Shown: in pieces, positions 10,660-22,605 of the stretch | How positions within the stretch are numbered: the stretch's first letter is position 1 | How the letters are laid out: each line of letters begins with the position of its first letter | From: Sipunculus nudus | Taxonomy: Eukaryota > Annelida > Sipuncula > Golfingiida > Sipunculidae | Length of the DNA: 64,000 nt | NCBI GenBank assembly: GCA_026874595.1 | Contig: CM049315.1 | Span: forward strand, 69,137,916 to 69,201,915 | Direction: 5' to 3' | The notes under the pieces: generated by a model | The model's database searches: none | What the model saw: the letters and a program-made list of their open reading frames with translations, nothing else | What the model was told of the DNA's origin: nothing | Program-made: the position numbers and the translations under genes

Positions 10660-11495
10660 AAAGTGTGTCCACTCATTCGGCCATATTGAACCGGAAGTCT
10701 CACCTAAACTTGATGTGAAAGGTCTTGATAAACAAATGTCTTCGCTGTCAGCTGAAGACAGGCAGATGTGGACAGAGGCTCTTTGGGCAACGTCAGAGAT
10801 GTTTGGAATAACCGAGCAGGCGGAGCAAGCCACTCACATGGAAGGGAGACCACTACCTAAGAAATCGGACCAGGCAACCCGTGTGGATTACGGTCAACTA
10901 TTTCATTCGCCGTGGCGTACTTCAGTTAGGACACCTATTTGAGCACCGCATGTGGCTTATCGGTTCACCACATCTTAGGGAATGTGCACATGTGCACCTG
11001 TATCAACCACTCAAGATTCCGAAGTATGAGGGCCCAGCAAGTACTTACTGCATCTACCCACCTGCTGTTAGGTCACCAAGTCTACATCTATATGGTTACA
11101 TGCCCCCAGCAAATCCAACCCGATTGGCGACTTTCTCAGAAGAAGAAATGAAAGGAGAGACGTCTTATCAGCAGTGGAGACACGAGGTACGCAATCTGAT
11201 CAGACAGAATCTATATCCAGATAATCACATCGTACTGGCCATCGTCAAGTCGTTGAAGGGACAGGCAGGACAATTCGCGATCCGTTTGGGGGAGGAGGCA
11301 ACCTCTGCTGAGATAGTCAGGAAGTTAGACAAGATCTATGGAAATGCGTTACCATCTAAGGTCGGCATGGGACAGTTCTTCTCCGCGAAACAACAGAAGG
11401 ACGAAACTATAGCAGAGTGTAGTTGTAGGCTGGAGGATTTCTTTTCGCGTGGCAACCAGTCGCTTATTTTAGCCACTGCTGGACCAAACATGTAA
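10660..11495 (+). pseudogene. Ty3/gypsy-type gag (PNMA/Arc-like capsid) (unit A)
   Basis: An upstream frame (10700-10942) runs into a capsid-type segment in the 10881-11495 frame: RLATFSEEEMKGETSYQQW, RHEVRNLI, LKGQAGQFAIRLG, ILRKLDKIYGN-like and FFSAKQQKDETIAE. This matches the N-lobe/C-lobe capsid of Ty3/gypsy gag, the lineage from which animal PNMA/Arc genes derive. There are frame changes near 10940. It stops at a deletion that joins gag directly to the end of integrase. Confidence 0.75.
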
Positions 11496-12300
11496 ATGTC
11501 AAAGTTCTTCACAGGAATTCGATGGGAGCAGATCCAAAACGAGATTAGTAATAAGGCTGAGAATGCCACATACGAACTTGAGACCGAAGATGGGAATGAA
11601 CCACGAAAAACATTGCACCGCAATCTGCTTCTTCCGATAGGATATTTGTCTCAGCACACAGCATGACACACAGGATACCAAGAATCAGACAGTTAAACCA
11701 ACGCCAAAACGTTCAGTTAAAAACGGAAGGGTTGAAGATACTCTTAGCTCTGAGGAGGAAGATTCTTAGGAGGAACCTGTTATTTTTTTATGCCACAGCC
11801 AAAACCTAGAAGAAAACCGTGTCCCCAGCGATTTCTAAACTCCAACATTGCAGAAAAGCCAAAACCGACCCCCAAGACAACATTCACCAAGTGAGGCAAC
11901 GGCGGTTTCAAATGATTGTCATGAGCTGACTGATAGGACACCAAAGTCACTAGAAAATGAAGGACCTGAAGTTTCGCGGTATGCTTTGGAGATTGGTGCT
12001 GCCACTAATGCAGACGAAACAGTTCATACTGACAAAATCGTGGCAGACCTACCGCGTACTTCAGACCAGTCTGTTCCCAGTATGCCAAGACGTTCAAGCC
12101 GTACCAGAAAGACGCTAATGTGGTATGATCCTTGTTCCCATCAACAAACCTGTTACTCACAAAACCAAGAATCCCAAGAGAATTCTGTCATTCAAAACCG
12201 AATAGTCAATCTAAAGAAGCTAATAGACGCCCTTTCTCCTTTAATGTCATTACATTATATGACATGTATTTACTTAGGTTTCAGCGAAAAACATTAAAGA
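11496..12300 (+). pseudogene. Ty3/gypsy integrase C-terminal tail and pol end (unit A only)
   Basis: Reading frames at 11500-11665 give TYELETEDGNEPRKTLHRN followed by LLLPIG, the well-known end of Ty3/gypsy integrase (the 'TLHRN.LLPI' motif). A frame at 11848-12297 contains RRSSRTRK, typical of the polyprotein tail. Protease, reverse transcriptase, RNase H and the integrase core are missing between gag and this tail. The element is internally deleted; unit B has lost this whole block. Confidence 0.75.
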
Positions 12301-13008
12301 ATAGAACAATTTATGTAAGCTAGGCCCTATGGTGTATATATTTTATTGATATATTCATATCACATGCGTTATATTATGAAATACCTTGGAGAGATATGAT
12401 AAACATATGATAATTTTTTTACTAAACAGCGTGAGCGTACTTAACCACATAATGTTTAAATCGCAGAAGTACTGGTATAATTTATGATATCATCATTCAT
12501 ATGTCAAATGGTCATGGTACACTGTCGTATGCTTTTGAAGACCTAGGATTATTTTATATTGTAATGTATTTGTAATGTGTACATATCATTATATGCAGGC
12601 AACTATCATGTAAGTGATGTTATGAGATAAGTAACTTGCTGATGAAATTGCCTGGGTTAGTTGATGCTGTCTCCTTCGAATTGATGTATACACATACATG
12701 TATCATATATTGTGGCGTGTAATACATAGTTAAGTGATACGTAATCCTCTGATCCCAACGACACATAGACTTCAAGAACAATAGGCATTACAAGACCATA
12801 GAACAAATCCTGTAAGCCAGTAACACCCATCAGGAAACTACTACCAGGCTTCATTTACACCTGAAGAAGGGGGCTGAACCCCCGAAAGCTTGTGTCAAGA
12901 GTGACAACACCAGCTAGTCTACATAAAGGTATCATATATCTACTTCACTTGCTCATATATACAGACTAGCACGGCAATTCAAACCTTATATAGTGTGTCA
13001 ATGTTAAT
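12301..13008. other. Non-coding block absent from unit B
   Basis: AT-rich sequence following the gypsy tail, possibly its 3' untranslated region or LTR. Contains the second hammerhead-like motif. No reliable coding frame. Confidence 0.4.
12857..12895 (+). ncRNA. Second hammerhead-like motif
   Basis: CTGAAGA (12861-12867, matching CUGANGA) is followed by a strong GGGGG-CTGAA-CCCCC hairpin (12869-12883) and GAAA (12884-12887). ACAC (12857-12860) pairs with GTGT (12892-12895) as stem I. AG/CT within GAAAGCTT would be a two-base stem III with no loop, a layout that in known small Penelope-associated variants works only as a dimer. There is one extra A between the core and stem II. The motif is present only in unit A. 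Activity is not shown. Confidence 0.4.
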
Positions 13009-13597
13009 TCAGTAGAGTAAGTCAGTCAATATATTGTCATAATAACGGTAATATTATTATACACGTACTATTTCGCTAAATGTGGTCCAAAAGGTAAAAT
13101 ATTCTATGACCAAATGTGGTCGTCTGTAATATCGTATACATTAGAGTATGTCAGTCTTTATATTTTCATTATACTGGTAATATCATCATAGATATTATTA
13201 CACGCTTATTTTGCTAAATATGGTCAGAAAGTTCGATTTATCAACCAAAGGTGGATATCCGATCAGCTATAATGTTCTCAATGTGTAAACACATTGTAAG
13301 TGCCGCACATTATGTTAGCGAAAATTAACTGTAAATTCTGAAAACTGAGTATGTTGTGTGTGTATTTCCTATTGTACATTTGTCGCCGTTTTAATTGTAT
13401 ATATGACTTGGCAGGCAACTATTGAACTGGAGAGTTCAATGTCATGTGTTTCTCTCTTTCAAGCGCATTAAACCTGTATAGCACATTCTGTGTTGTGCTT
13501 CGGAAGGTGTTTGTGACTGAAAGACGTGATCTGTATGTACGGCTCACTTTCGGTAGCAATTGTTCTTAACCAACCCCGGTGTGACAACTACTGTTAC

Positions 13598-13601
<4 letters not shown>

Positions 13602-13662
<61 letters not shown>
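13602..13662. repeat. (AT)n microsatellite (unit A)
   Basis: About 30 AT dinucleotides. The unit B copy at 50624-50678 is slightly shorter, so the array has changed length since duplication. Confidence 0.95.
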
Positions 13663-13664
<2 letters not shown>

Positions 13665-14500
13665 AGTGGCGTTTTACAAAAGTACTAAAATATATTACGA
13701 CACAAGAGTTAAAATTTAATCGAAAAGAAACATTTTCAATTTTCGTATAAAGTAAGCAATATTTCGCTTCATTTAACATCTTTAGGAAGTTAATTGAAAA
13801 GAGAACATCCAGATGTTGAAAATGCCAAATCAGCAAATATTATGTTAGCATTCCTTTTCCTTGACTTTCCCTGGACTTCAAGCTGGATTTCTATGAAAAA
13901 ACTAACCCACCAAATTCATTTTCTTCTCAAAAACGTTATTCTACTGCAAACATAAATTTTATTTGAAACATTGTAACTGAAAAGCAAAGCAAAATGAAAC
14001 TAGAAAGTTGGAATTAACAATCTTATATTCAAAGAACCATACACTCTGTTATTAAAGCATTTATCATGTGTATAAGATTATCGCACAATAACAACAAATG
14101 ACTTTGTACTTTGTTACCTGTGCAAATTCATGTCCTTGTGTAAAATTATATATTAGTTGTGTATTACTGCCGAGTAACAAGTGGCCTTTCATAAATGGTT
14201 GGTGCTACATGTTAACATTTTGTCTATCCATGTTATGCATCATCAACTTACATGTGTTTACAAAAGAACAAATGGAAATAAGATTTTACCTACAGATACA
14301 ACACTACTTAATTGAAAGTAAAATAAAAATGAAGTATGAAATTATTGAATGCTACCTAATGAGATGTAAAAGCTATCCTACCTGATAATTAACTGCATTC
14401 ATCATAGCCATTAAATATTCCCTGACTTACATAATCATCATAAAATTCCTTGACTTTTTATGAAATTTCCTGACTTTTCCCTGTCCTTGAAAACATAATA

Positions 14501-14525
14501 TTTTCCCTGACCGCTGGCAACCCTG
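14501..14525 (-). mobile_element. Possible hAT-type transposon end
   Basis: Read on the minus strand the sequence is CAGGGTTGCCAGCGGTCAGG followed by GAAAA. The CAGGGTTGCCA start is common in hAT-derived MITEs, and the inside is rich in TTCCCTGACTT motifs (14420-14500). The matching left terminus was not found, only similar internal motifs near 13855. Unit B has the same end near 51516-51540. Confidence 0.35.
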
Positions 14526-15016
14526 TACGCAGTTAGAGCCCCGCATTTTCAACAAGTATACTATCAGACAACACCTACCATGTTTTTTTTAATTATAGGT
14601 TACTACGATATCAGTGCAAATAGATAGGTGAGCGCTGCACATTATCAAGTTAGGGTTACCTGCTCAATATAATTGCCTACTGAGTGGTGCTCAGTGGTGC
14701 CATCACCACCGCGCCCCATGCTTCAGACCGTTTCCACATCAATCCCAACACATTGGCCTTTGGAATACATAAATTAGCAAATAAAGACCAGAATCGGATT
14801 CTGCGACCAAAAAAACCCTGAAAATGATGTATTATTTTTATACCATTTAATTAATTAAGCTTGGTGGATTCTAGGACTTCTTGTGGCCATTTTTGGATAT
14901 TCCCAAATTTTACTACTTTCTCCCAGTAGAATGTTTAAGGACTTTTCATATGTTCAGAAGCATATCTTTAGGGGTACAAAACAAATGGGATAGCTTATGT
15001 TGCAATTCATGAGAGG

Positions 15017-15075
15017 TCATGTTACAACATGACTGTACCTCGAGGACGCAGGCGGGCTCCCACAGACGCCATTTG
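15017..15075 (-). pseudogene. Relic N-terminal discoidin exon (unit A)
   Basis: After an acceptor-like TTGAAG the frame reads NGVCGSPPAS, then diverges to RYSHVVT and a stop, where the intact exon at 31.2 kb continues for about 70 more residues. The flanking intron sequence (15.08-15.8 kb) also aligns with 31.27-31.8 kb. This is therefore a truncated paralogue from an older duplication of the array, broken within the exon at about 15045. Confidence 0.6.
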
Positions 15076-18000
15076 CTTCAATGGTTGATAAAAAAGCAGA
15101 TGCATGAAGAGCTGCATAAACCGGTATAGTGAAGACTATGAAGAAGATAGATTTACATTATTTTATATGATAGTATCATCTATATGTTTATAAAGTCAAC
15201 TTCACCAGACAGCATGATCCTGTATTCCACTTTCAAAGAAAGAAAAAGAAAACATTAAAATATATCGAATGTTTCCGAATACTCTTTGAAACACGTTTTT
15301 AGTTTGGATACTGTATGCGTTCTCTGAGGGGTATCTAAAGTCAAACTTACAATACCGATCGGCCTTGAGGTCCTGGATTGTTATGGACGTATTTCTCTGT
15401 ATCAAGTTTAATACACTTTACTTTAAATCCCAGAACAAAACCATTTATTTTCATCGTCGCTGAAGTAGTCGCAATACAAATAATCCCTATTGAAAAATTA
15501 AGATATTGTTATTTAAAACTGACCCAGAATGTAGATTGCTTCACCTATAATTATGACCTGAAGACCTTTAAATCAACATCAAAATAGTTATTATTACTCT
15601 GAGAATCAATTTATTTGTAGCTATGGTGCTATTCATGTAATTACACCGTGCACACATTGTATTTCCCCGAGCGATACATTCCTTTGTACATCTAGAAGTG
15701 TTTAAACACCATAGGAATGAAACTTTAAGAGTATGTCACCACCTGCAAGAAAGATATTTACCATGTTGAATTCGAGAACTAACTTAAATTTTCTTTCCTT
15801 CAAATAAAATGATTCAAATGATCTGCAGCATCTAAAATAACGTTAAATTTAATATCCCCAACAATATAGCATAAAATTGATAAAATTTATATATATTAAC
15901 TTATAAAACAAAGTTACATTCCGTCAATGGGCTCAAGAGACCTTACCGTTAATAGCAGATTCTGGTCTGCTTGAGTTCTTATTTTTGAGGGTCACATTAA
16001 AACCGAAAATGCAGATGCATTATTTTTAGAGGCTTCATGCATGTAGAGGTCAAGATCGAAGTCAGGATATCAGCCCTGAGCCCGTCCTGCCCTTCTCGGT
16101 CAACCAGGGAAACCAGAGGAAGGATCGGCATTCTAAATGCCAAAGACACTTATTCAGTGGCTAAGAGGCTGCTTGGGGACATTGGCAGTCATAGAATTCC
16201 AACGTGGGAATTACAATGTATGAGCTAGGATGTGCTGCAGGATTATTACTAGAAAGGAGGCACACCAATAAGGACAGGGTCGGTTTGAAGGTTGCTCTCC
16301 CGGTCATGTGCACCTAATAACCAACAGTTTCAAGACGAAATCAGGTGTACATACATTGTCACTGAAATTCCGCCATCGTCAGATGCTGTCTGGAGGTGTG
16401 TAATAGGAGCAAGATACACACTAGTTAAAATGCGGTGCAATATATTGCGCCACACATTTCTTGAAGCATCGATTGCCAAATTTTCTTGAAACATGGCCGA
16501 CCGGCAGTTAAACCAACGCTCTCCTAAACAATACCGTGGACATGTCCGTCCGCCTTCACTCATTAATGCCGGGTGCCTGCCCATAGATCAGCCCGTTGAT
16601 TGTGTGACTAGGGCTTCCGAAACGGTATAATTAACTGTTTTATATCATCTCTGTTTCCTTCATCCTACCAAAACCAAATAATGCACATATATCCAACTTG
16701 ATAATGCACTTCTTTACTGCGATGTATATGTGTGTGTATGTGTGTGTGTGTCATGACTATGAAATCGTGATCCCAAACCGTAATGAATTAACGGCTAATA
16801 AGCCAGACCTGTAATGAATGAATGGTTTATAGGCACGAGTCCTAGTGAATGAACGAGTCAGATATCAGAGCTGTAGAGACTTAACTAGACACTAGACGTT
16901 TTGTATTTTGATAAGCCGGTGTAATCGCGAAAGTTCAAAATGCATATTACCACAGGACTTCATTGCGAGGTAACCTATCACACATAATTTAATAATGTAT
17001 TCAGTAGCTACACAGAAAACCATGTTGACCCCTAATCATGGTAGGCTCTCATGAGTCACTGTTCTAACCTCGTCAGAAGGTATGTGCGAGATAGATATTT
17101 TGAAACGTAACTAGGGCTATCGAAGTACAGCCACCATGTTGTATAATATCTTCTAAATGATTAAAGGGACATAATCAGGAGCTTAATAATGGCTAGTCTT
17201 TCACACTATCAGTTCAGTTTTGCTTTTTACAAATGTTTTTCCAGCAAAACCATCCCAGCACACGCTCTTATTTCCTCGCATACGGCTGTTTAAGACCATG
17301 TTATGGCTCTGCTTGTTAGTAAACATAAACCGGTTACCATAGCAAGGCTGCCTGAACGGAGGCCCGAATAAGAGGGATAATTAACACGCTGTTTCAGCCA
17401 GCAGAAACATGTATTGCATTTTTTTGGGCCAAGTCATTCCGGGCATCTCCTGATTGACACGTGTTCGACGATAGACACGGCCCAACGCGATGTTTTTCAT
17501 CGTCTTTCATCGCGCCCGGTCCACTGGTTTCAACATTTGTTTACAGGAGAAAGGAAACGGTTTCAGGGCAATATTTTGGCAGGTAAAGATTTATTTTAAA
17601 GGGAAGAAGCTATTTTTCGTGTTAACTCAACATGCTTTATAGGATTGGGCGCCTTTAAGACATGTTACCTCTGTTGTGTTATGACGGCATATAGCCGTGT
17701 ATGCCGGATATCCCGGGGAACTATTTCAGTAATCATATAATACGTGACACCGGATGGGGGCCACTCAGTTCAGTCCATATCATGTTGCATAATAATGTAA
17801 AGTGCTGCGAATAAAATTTGTTACTCAAGTGATTAACTACAGAACAACCTCAGGTGTATAAGCGAAAACCAAATATGGTAATGAATGTTGATGTCAGGAT
17901 CTCAAAGAAACAACGGCTATATTATATATGTTTTTATAATAGTTAAAGAAATGTTACTTCACGATATGCTCATTACAAGAGAATGTTATTTGAACGACAT

Positions 18001-20998
18001 ACATAACGTCTAACGATGATACGTGTTGATATACGCAATACGCATCTGTATAGATCTATTACTAGCAAGTACGATATAATATTTGTCTCCAGGGTTTATT
18101 TTAGCCATGTTGGCCGACTGGTCTGGTGTCGTGGTGGACGTGACGACAGATGATAGTCCGCCGTGTAGTGTCGTGATGGACTCGATAAGTGCACCACCCT
18201 TAGGACAACCAAGAAGACAGAAACATCATAGGCGAGGACATACTATTTTTGTTCTAAGTCGCTTCAGACTTAAAGCCTGGGTGAGCCCCGCCCAATCTCC
18301 ACCTTGGTTGTTGCTTTGCATCAGACACAGATAAACATGTTCAGTAATACTAGAAATACGCATCCCAAGCAATCACTGGATGAAAGAAACTAAACAATGA
18401 AGGCGGATTTGCCATGGAGTGAAATGTACCTTTGAAAATTGGTTCAAGGTAAAAAATAAATGCCAAAGAAAGAGTTGAAAAATATAATTCCAGACTTGTT
18501 TTATCAATTTATTTATTTTACATGGATTGTATAATAGTTATAATCACTGATGTTAGAGAATCTCCATGGCACAGATCAAGGCGTTCGAAAGTAGAGGAGA
18601 AAAGAGGACCATGAGAAGAACCGCAAGTACAACCCTCTGTCATAACCACTCCGGGTATCGGACCCGACTCACTGTGGCAGGCAATGGGCTGAACTGTGCT
18701 CAGTATCACAGGGGAAAAGTTGTGTTTTAAACTCGCTGTGTCTCTGGATTAAGACACTTATCTTTAGTGTTACAATTTCACAGAAAATGAAAGAATATAG
18801 TTTTAAAACAATACTGATTTTCTGCAAAAAGGTGACAAAATGCTGATAAAGTTTGTTTGGATACATTCTTCTTTCCCTTGAAATGTTATATATTTTAAGG
18901 CAGAATAGTAATTTGTTGCAGGATAATAATTTTGACTGTCACACATCGAACACTCACATACGTCCAACCTGCTGTCCAGTAAAGGTGATATTACCAGACA
19001 GACCACACGTATAGACAAAGACATTATTGACCCGTTGAATTAATGACAACTTTACTATCGGAAATGTAACCACTTTGTTAAGAGTTACAGTATACCACTG
19101 CTAGCTCTGGCAATTTACAGGCTTAATTTCAAAATCACTTATGCAAATACACCACTTAATATACATAACGAAATGGAAGATATACACTACGCATGGGCTC
19201 AAAGCTGAAAGACCAACATGTCTATACATTAAAAAAGTGACCGTGGTTTATTATCCTGTCCACAAGAAAGACCTCCTGTTTGACAGGTATGTTCAGCTTC
19301 AAGCATTGCTAATAAAATATAAAAAGTGATGAGTAATTATATTTTATTCAGAAAATGAATATCGCGTTAATGTGATTTATAAATATATATACACGTCAAA
19401 ATATACTTAAGCAAGCCTTGCATATACGAATGGACTGCTCAATTGCTTGTTTTAGTAAGTGGTTAATGTGCAGGAGTCCCTGCAGCTACGTATGATTATA
19501 CACTCTATACACAAATGTGCATATTCCTATTGATTAATGTTCAATACATCTATGTACATTGACTATTTGACCATTGTAAACCATTACTGTCCCATTCAAT
19601 GCATATTTTGCAACCAGGAAGTGCAGATATGTACATACACTTACAGACCCGCTGAATTATATATGATTGCCGCAAAATACAAGATGGTTTTACATGGCTG
19701 TATGTGCATTATTTCTCTCTGGACAGAGTATAGATGTTACCGGTGCTTCGTACCTGCCAGAATGGTCAATTGAGATAACAGGCCTTTCAACATACAAAGT
19801 AATGTGAACACTGGTATGTTTCAACAATAGGCATTATTTTTATTTCTTTCCTTTCTAAGAGTAACAGATCGTTTCGGGCTATAAACTCAATTGACCCTTC
19901 AGGGGCCGGTGACGCAACAGACTTAGGAAAATGTAAAAAAAGAACAACTTTTGCTTCATCGTCGACGGCTACTGCAAGCCTTGTTAATGACGAACAATGC
20001 CGCAGCACGGACTTCTCTCTGGCTCTTGTTTATTTTATTTACAGGAATAACTTATGCCAGGAGATCATAAAAAATAAGAATGTATTAAACATAATATATG
20101 AGTTCATATAAACGAATTTTGAAGGCACTATTCCAAATATTTTAATACCTCCATCTTCCATCTTTTATATAAAGACCATATACGAGACGCACGGGATTTC
20201 TTTATAACAAAGTGACAGGTCATTTACTACACAGAATATACATATCTAACCCAGTCCAGACTAAAATCTTTCTAAGGTATATTTTCACTCCAACTAAAGT
20301 TCACAAGACTTTGTTGTTGTTACTGAATCTGTAAAGTTTACTTGAATTAACGGTTTTAAAAGTAGTGGGATAATTCCTAAAATTAGAATGTTTACTTCTT
20401 GAATAAACCCCTTAAATAAATACGTATTATATATTATTAAATGCATCTTTAAGTAAATGAAAATGGTCGTATATCTCGAATATCTTTTTAAGTAGCTTCT
20501 AGTATTATTAAAAGTAAAACTATATTAAACATAACATCAAGAAAGAATTCCAGAACAAAGCCTATGGATGGGAATATGATGTATATTGTAATGAGTAGGT
20601 CAATGAACTGTAGATGGGAATGTCTGTTGATTGTGGCCGGAGTTTACATTTTGATAAGATTAATAATTTCATACCGAATCTCGCTTCCTCTTTCAATTTT
20701 TACATCAACAGGCCTCATAATACCCAGGGAACTTAACCCGTAGTAGGACATTTGAGCGAAGATCTGAGTCTAAATTAGTTTTGTTTTTGTGTGTCTGTAT
20801 GTGATCGAAATGGGTCTTTCATCGTCGAAATTCCTCTGCCCTATCCATCCGGTGGTGCAACAGCCTCAAACATTTTTATACAATCAACTATATATTAATG
20901 GCCTCACTGGTGTAATGCAGGCCACATGTGGCATCATATCGATCAGCTCATCGTCTGTAATGGTCCTCCTAGATTTTCGTAAGATTCAGCCGCTGAAA
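15076..20998. other. Long non-coding stretch, unit A
   Basis: 15.1-15.8 kb aligns with intron sequence at 31.3-31.8 kb, and 15.84 kb with 36.1 kb (older paralogy). A (TG)n run is near 16730-16751. 17041-17300 is absent from unit B. Short frames at 16.0-16.6, 17.4, 18.1, 18.5 and 19.8 kb are mostly disrupted between units and match nothing I recognise. A Thr/Ser-rich minus-strand frame near 18.10-18.21 kb (SSVVTSTTTPDQSANMA) is partly kept in B and might be a linker exon, but it has no convincing donor. Confidence 0.5.
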
Positions 20999-21157
20999 TC
21001 AGACTTTGCACCCGTACAACTCAAAACGAACACACACTTGACCAATGGTACCGATGCACTTGTAGGACTCAATCCACACGCGAAGATATCGTGCCTTGAT
21101 GGGAACTGGCACGGCAACCTTTACAACGCTTGTAGCATTCACATTACCGTCAAACAC
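20999..21157 (-). CDS. C-terminal exon of an F5/8 type C domain with stop codon (unit A)
   Basis: After an acceptor (ATTTCAG|GTGTTTG) the exon encodes VFDGNVNATSVVKV, PIKARYLRVWIESYK and a C-terminal RFELYGCKV, followed by TGA at 20999-21001. This matches the last third of discoidin domains, including the terminal Cys that pairs with the N-terminal Cys. It is 53 codons including the stop. The domain ends the protein, so the predicted product is short: signal/anchor, PAN-like region, discoidin domain. Confidence 0.85.
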   Translation of the reverse strand: MFDGNVNATSVVKVAVPVPIKARYLRVWIESYKCIGTIGQVCVRFELYGCKV

Positions 21158-21618
21158 CTGAAATAATGCACAACTTATGCCCGATGCATGACTTGATTTA
21201 ACATATTTTAACATTTATTTCATATTAGTGGTATGAGTGGTTAATAAATTCCTATTACTTGCTGATGTTACATGTTCAAAAATTAATTGGGTCTGGAGCA
21301 GAAATTATTATATAACAATGCAGAGCTACATTGTATACGGGAAATAAACATAAAAGCATTTTTTACCCTTTTATTCAGTTTGGCACATCTTATGTGTGCC
21401 ATCAGTGTTACTTTCTGGTGCAATATTAATCCATTTATCCCAGAACTGCCAGGTTTTCCAAATTTCCATGCTTCAGAAGAGCGACATATCTTTTCCTCAT
21501 TTAGTAATACTTGTACATATTTTATATATACATACATATATACATATCAATATTATCGCGAGGGCTGATGTATTCATAAAAGTGTTGCGTATTTTTTAGA
21601 CTGTAAAAGTGTCATAAC

Positions 21619-21723
21619 CTTTTTCTCTCCATTGATAAGGTAGGTGTTCCACTTCATTCCGTCATCACCATAACCAAGACTGAAACTTTGGACCCAGTAT
21701 TTGCGGGGTGAATGTTCCACACC
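21619..21723 (-). CDS. Middle exon of an F5/8 type C domain (unit A)
   Basis: The exon has 35 codons and is phase 0 at both ends: acceptor TTGTAG|GGTGTGG, donor GAAAAAG|GTTATG. It encodes GVEHSPRKYWVQSFSLGYG, DDGMKWNTY and NGEKK, the canonical central strands of discoidin domains (YVTSF.L.YS.DG..W..Y). Joining to the next exon gives NGEKK-VFDGN, as expected for the family. It is separated from its upstream exon by a 9.3 kb intron that contains a whole LTR retrotransposon and a MITE. Confidence 0.85.
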
Positions 21724-22202
21724 CTACAATGTATAAATGAAACTCTTTACAACAGACAGTATATGGTAGCAAGATCAGCTTACACGACCAGTAACATCGT
21801 CAAGCAGGCAGGTTCAGAGGGACCATTTATTTGTTGGTGAGGGACTTTTGCATCATATGAAACATTTGCTTCCAAGAAGCCACTAACTACTGTATACTAC
21901 TTTATAATCAATATTTTCTGTTCACTACGTCGTCAAAGTAGCAGTGGAGGAGGTACAATCTTAACTTGACAGTAGTTTTTTTTCCTACCTGCATATATGT
22001 GGCGTAGGTATCCAGGATATTGGACCCCCCACTTCAAAGGTCTCAGAGTAAAATCTAGAGCCTCCATCCCACCCCGTATAAAATCATATAATGTGTTCGT
22101 GATAAAGAAACGAATATACATTGGGACAGAATCATTATAGTATCATGGAATTAAGCAAAACATTGAAAGTGAAAACAATTAGTGAATGATACAATACACT
22201 AA

Positions 22203-22602
22203 TGGGGCTGTCCCACTAAGGCGACTCTACAGTCGACTACAGGTGATCAGATTGTCGCCTCTTGGTCGCCGAAAATTAGGGGACTGGACCTCCGCTACGA
22301 CAATAGTCTACGACAAGCTACAACAGGTTGACGACTGTCTGACGACAAGCTACGACAAGCGCCGACAAACAGCGACACAATCGCCGTGACAAAGGACAAT
22401 CACCTACGACAACGTACGACTTCAATGGCGACAACCTACGACCGCATCTACGCCTATAGAAGACATGCTTCGCACACTGGCGTCAAAAAAGCTGTCGCCT
22501 GAGAATTTTGAATATGTTGAAAATTCAGCGGGGACAGGTGAGAGGTGACCCGTCTTTTGGCGACTTCGGGCAACTAAGAGTCTCCTAAATGGAACAGCCC
22601 CA
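22203..22602. mobile_element. Harbinger/PIF-type MITE (unit A)
   Basis: Termini TGGGGCTGTCCCACTAAGGC and the inverted match ending ...CATTTAGGAGACT-type sequence then CAGCCCCA give ~24-bp imperfect terminal inverted repeats. They are flanked on both sides by TAA (22200-22202, 22603-22605). A 3-bp TAA target duplication and GGGGCTGT-type ends are hallmarks of the PIF/Harbinger superfamily. It is 400 bp with no transposase. The inside is unusually rich in CTACGACAA / CGACAA repeats. Confidence 0.8.
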
Positions 22603-22605
22603 TAA

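Larger units (their letters stand above)
13009..15016. other. No gene recognised (unit A); microsatellite and transposon end
   Basis: Shared with unit B (50030-52032). Holds the long (AT)n run at 13602-13662 and a hAT-like end near 14525. A 95-codon open frame at 14098-14385 is open in both units, but its few differences include replacements, the composition is unremarkable, and no family is recognised. It is not called. Confidence 0.5.

Noticed and set aside
13526-13836. Open frames rich in Ile-Tyr around 13.6 kb (and 32.4, 37.0, 50.6 kb)
   Set aside because: They are translations of (AT)n microsatellites, not proteins.
14098-14385. 95-codon frame open in both units
   Set aside because: No family, signal or splice context. 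The differences between units do not favour synonymous sites, and the units are too similar for openness alone to be evidence.
16037-16600. Frames at 16.0-16.6 kb on both strands, kept nearly intact in unit B
   Set aside because: No recognisable domain on either strand, stops between adjacent frames, and similarity between units is expected from the recent duplication.
21933-22121. Minus-strand frame near 22.0 kb as a discoidin exon (ends at a good AG|GTAGG donor)
   Set aside because: The exons at 31.2 and 21.7 kb already join in phase 0 into a continuous discoidin domain; inserting this segment would break the domain and the phase.
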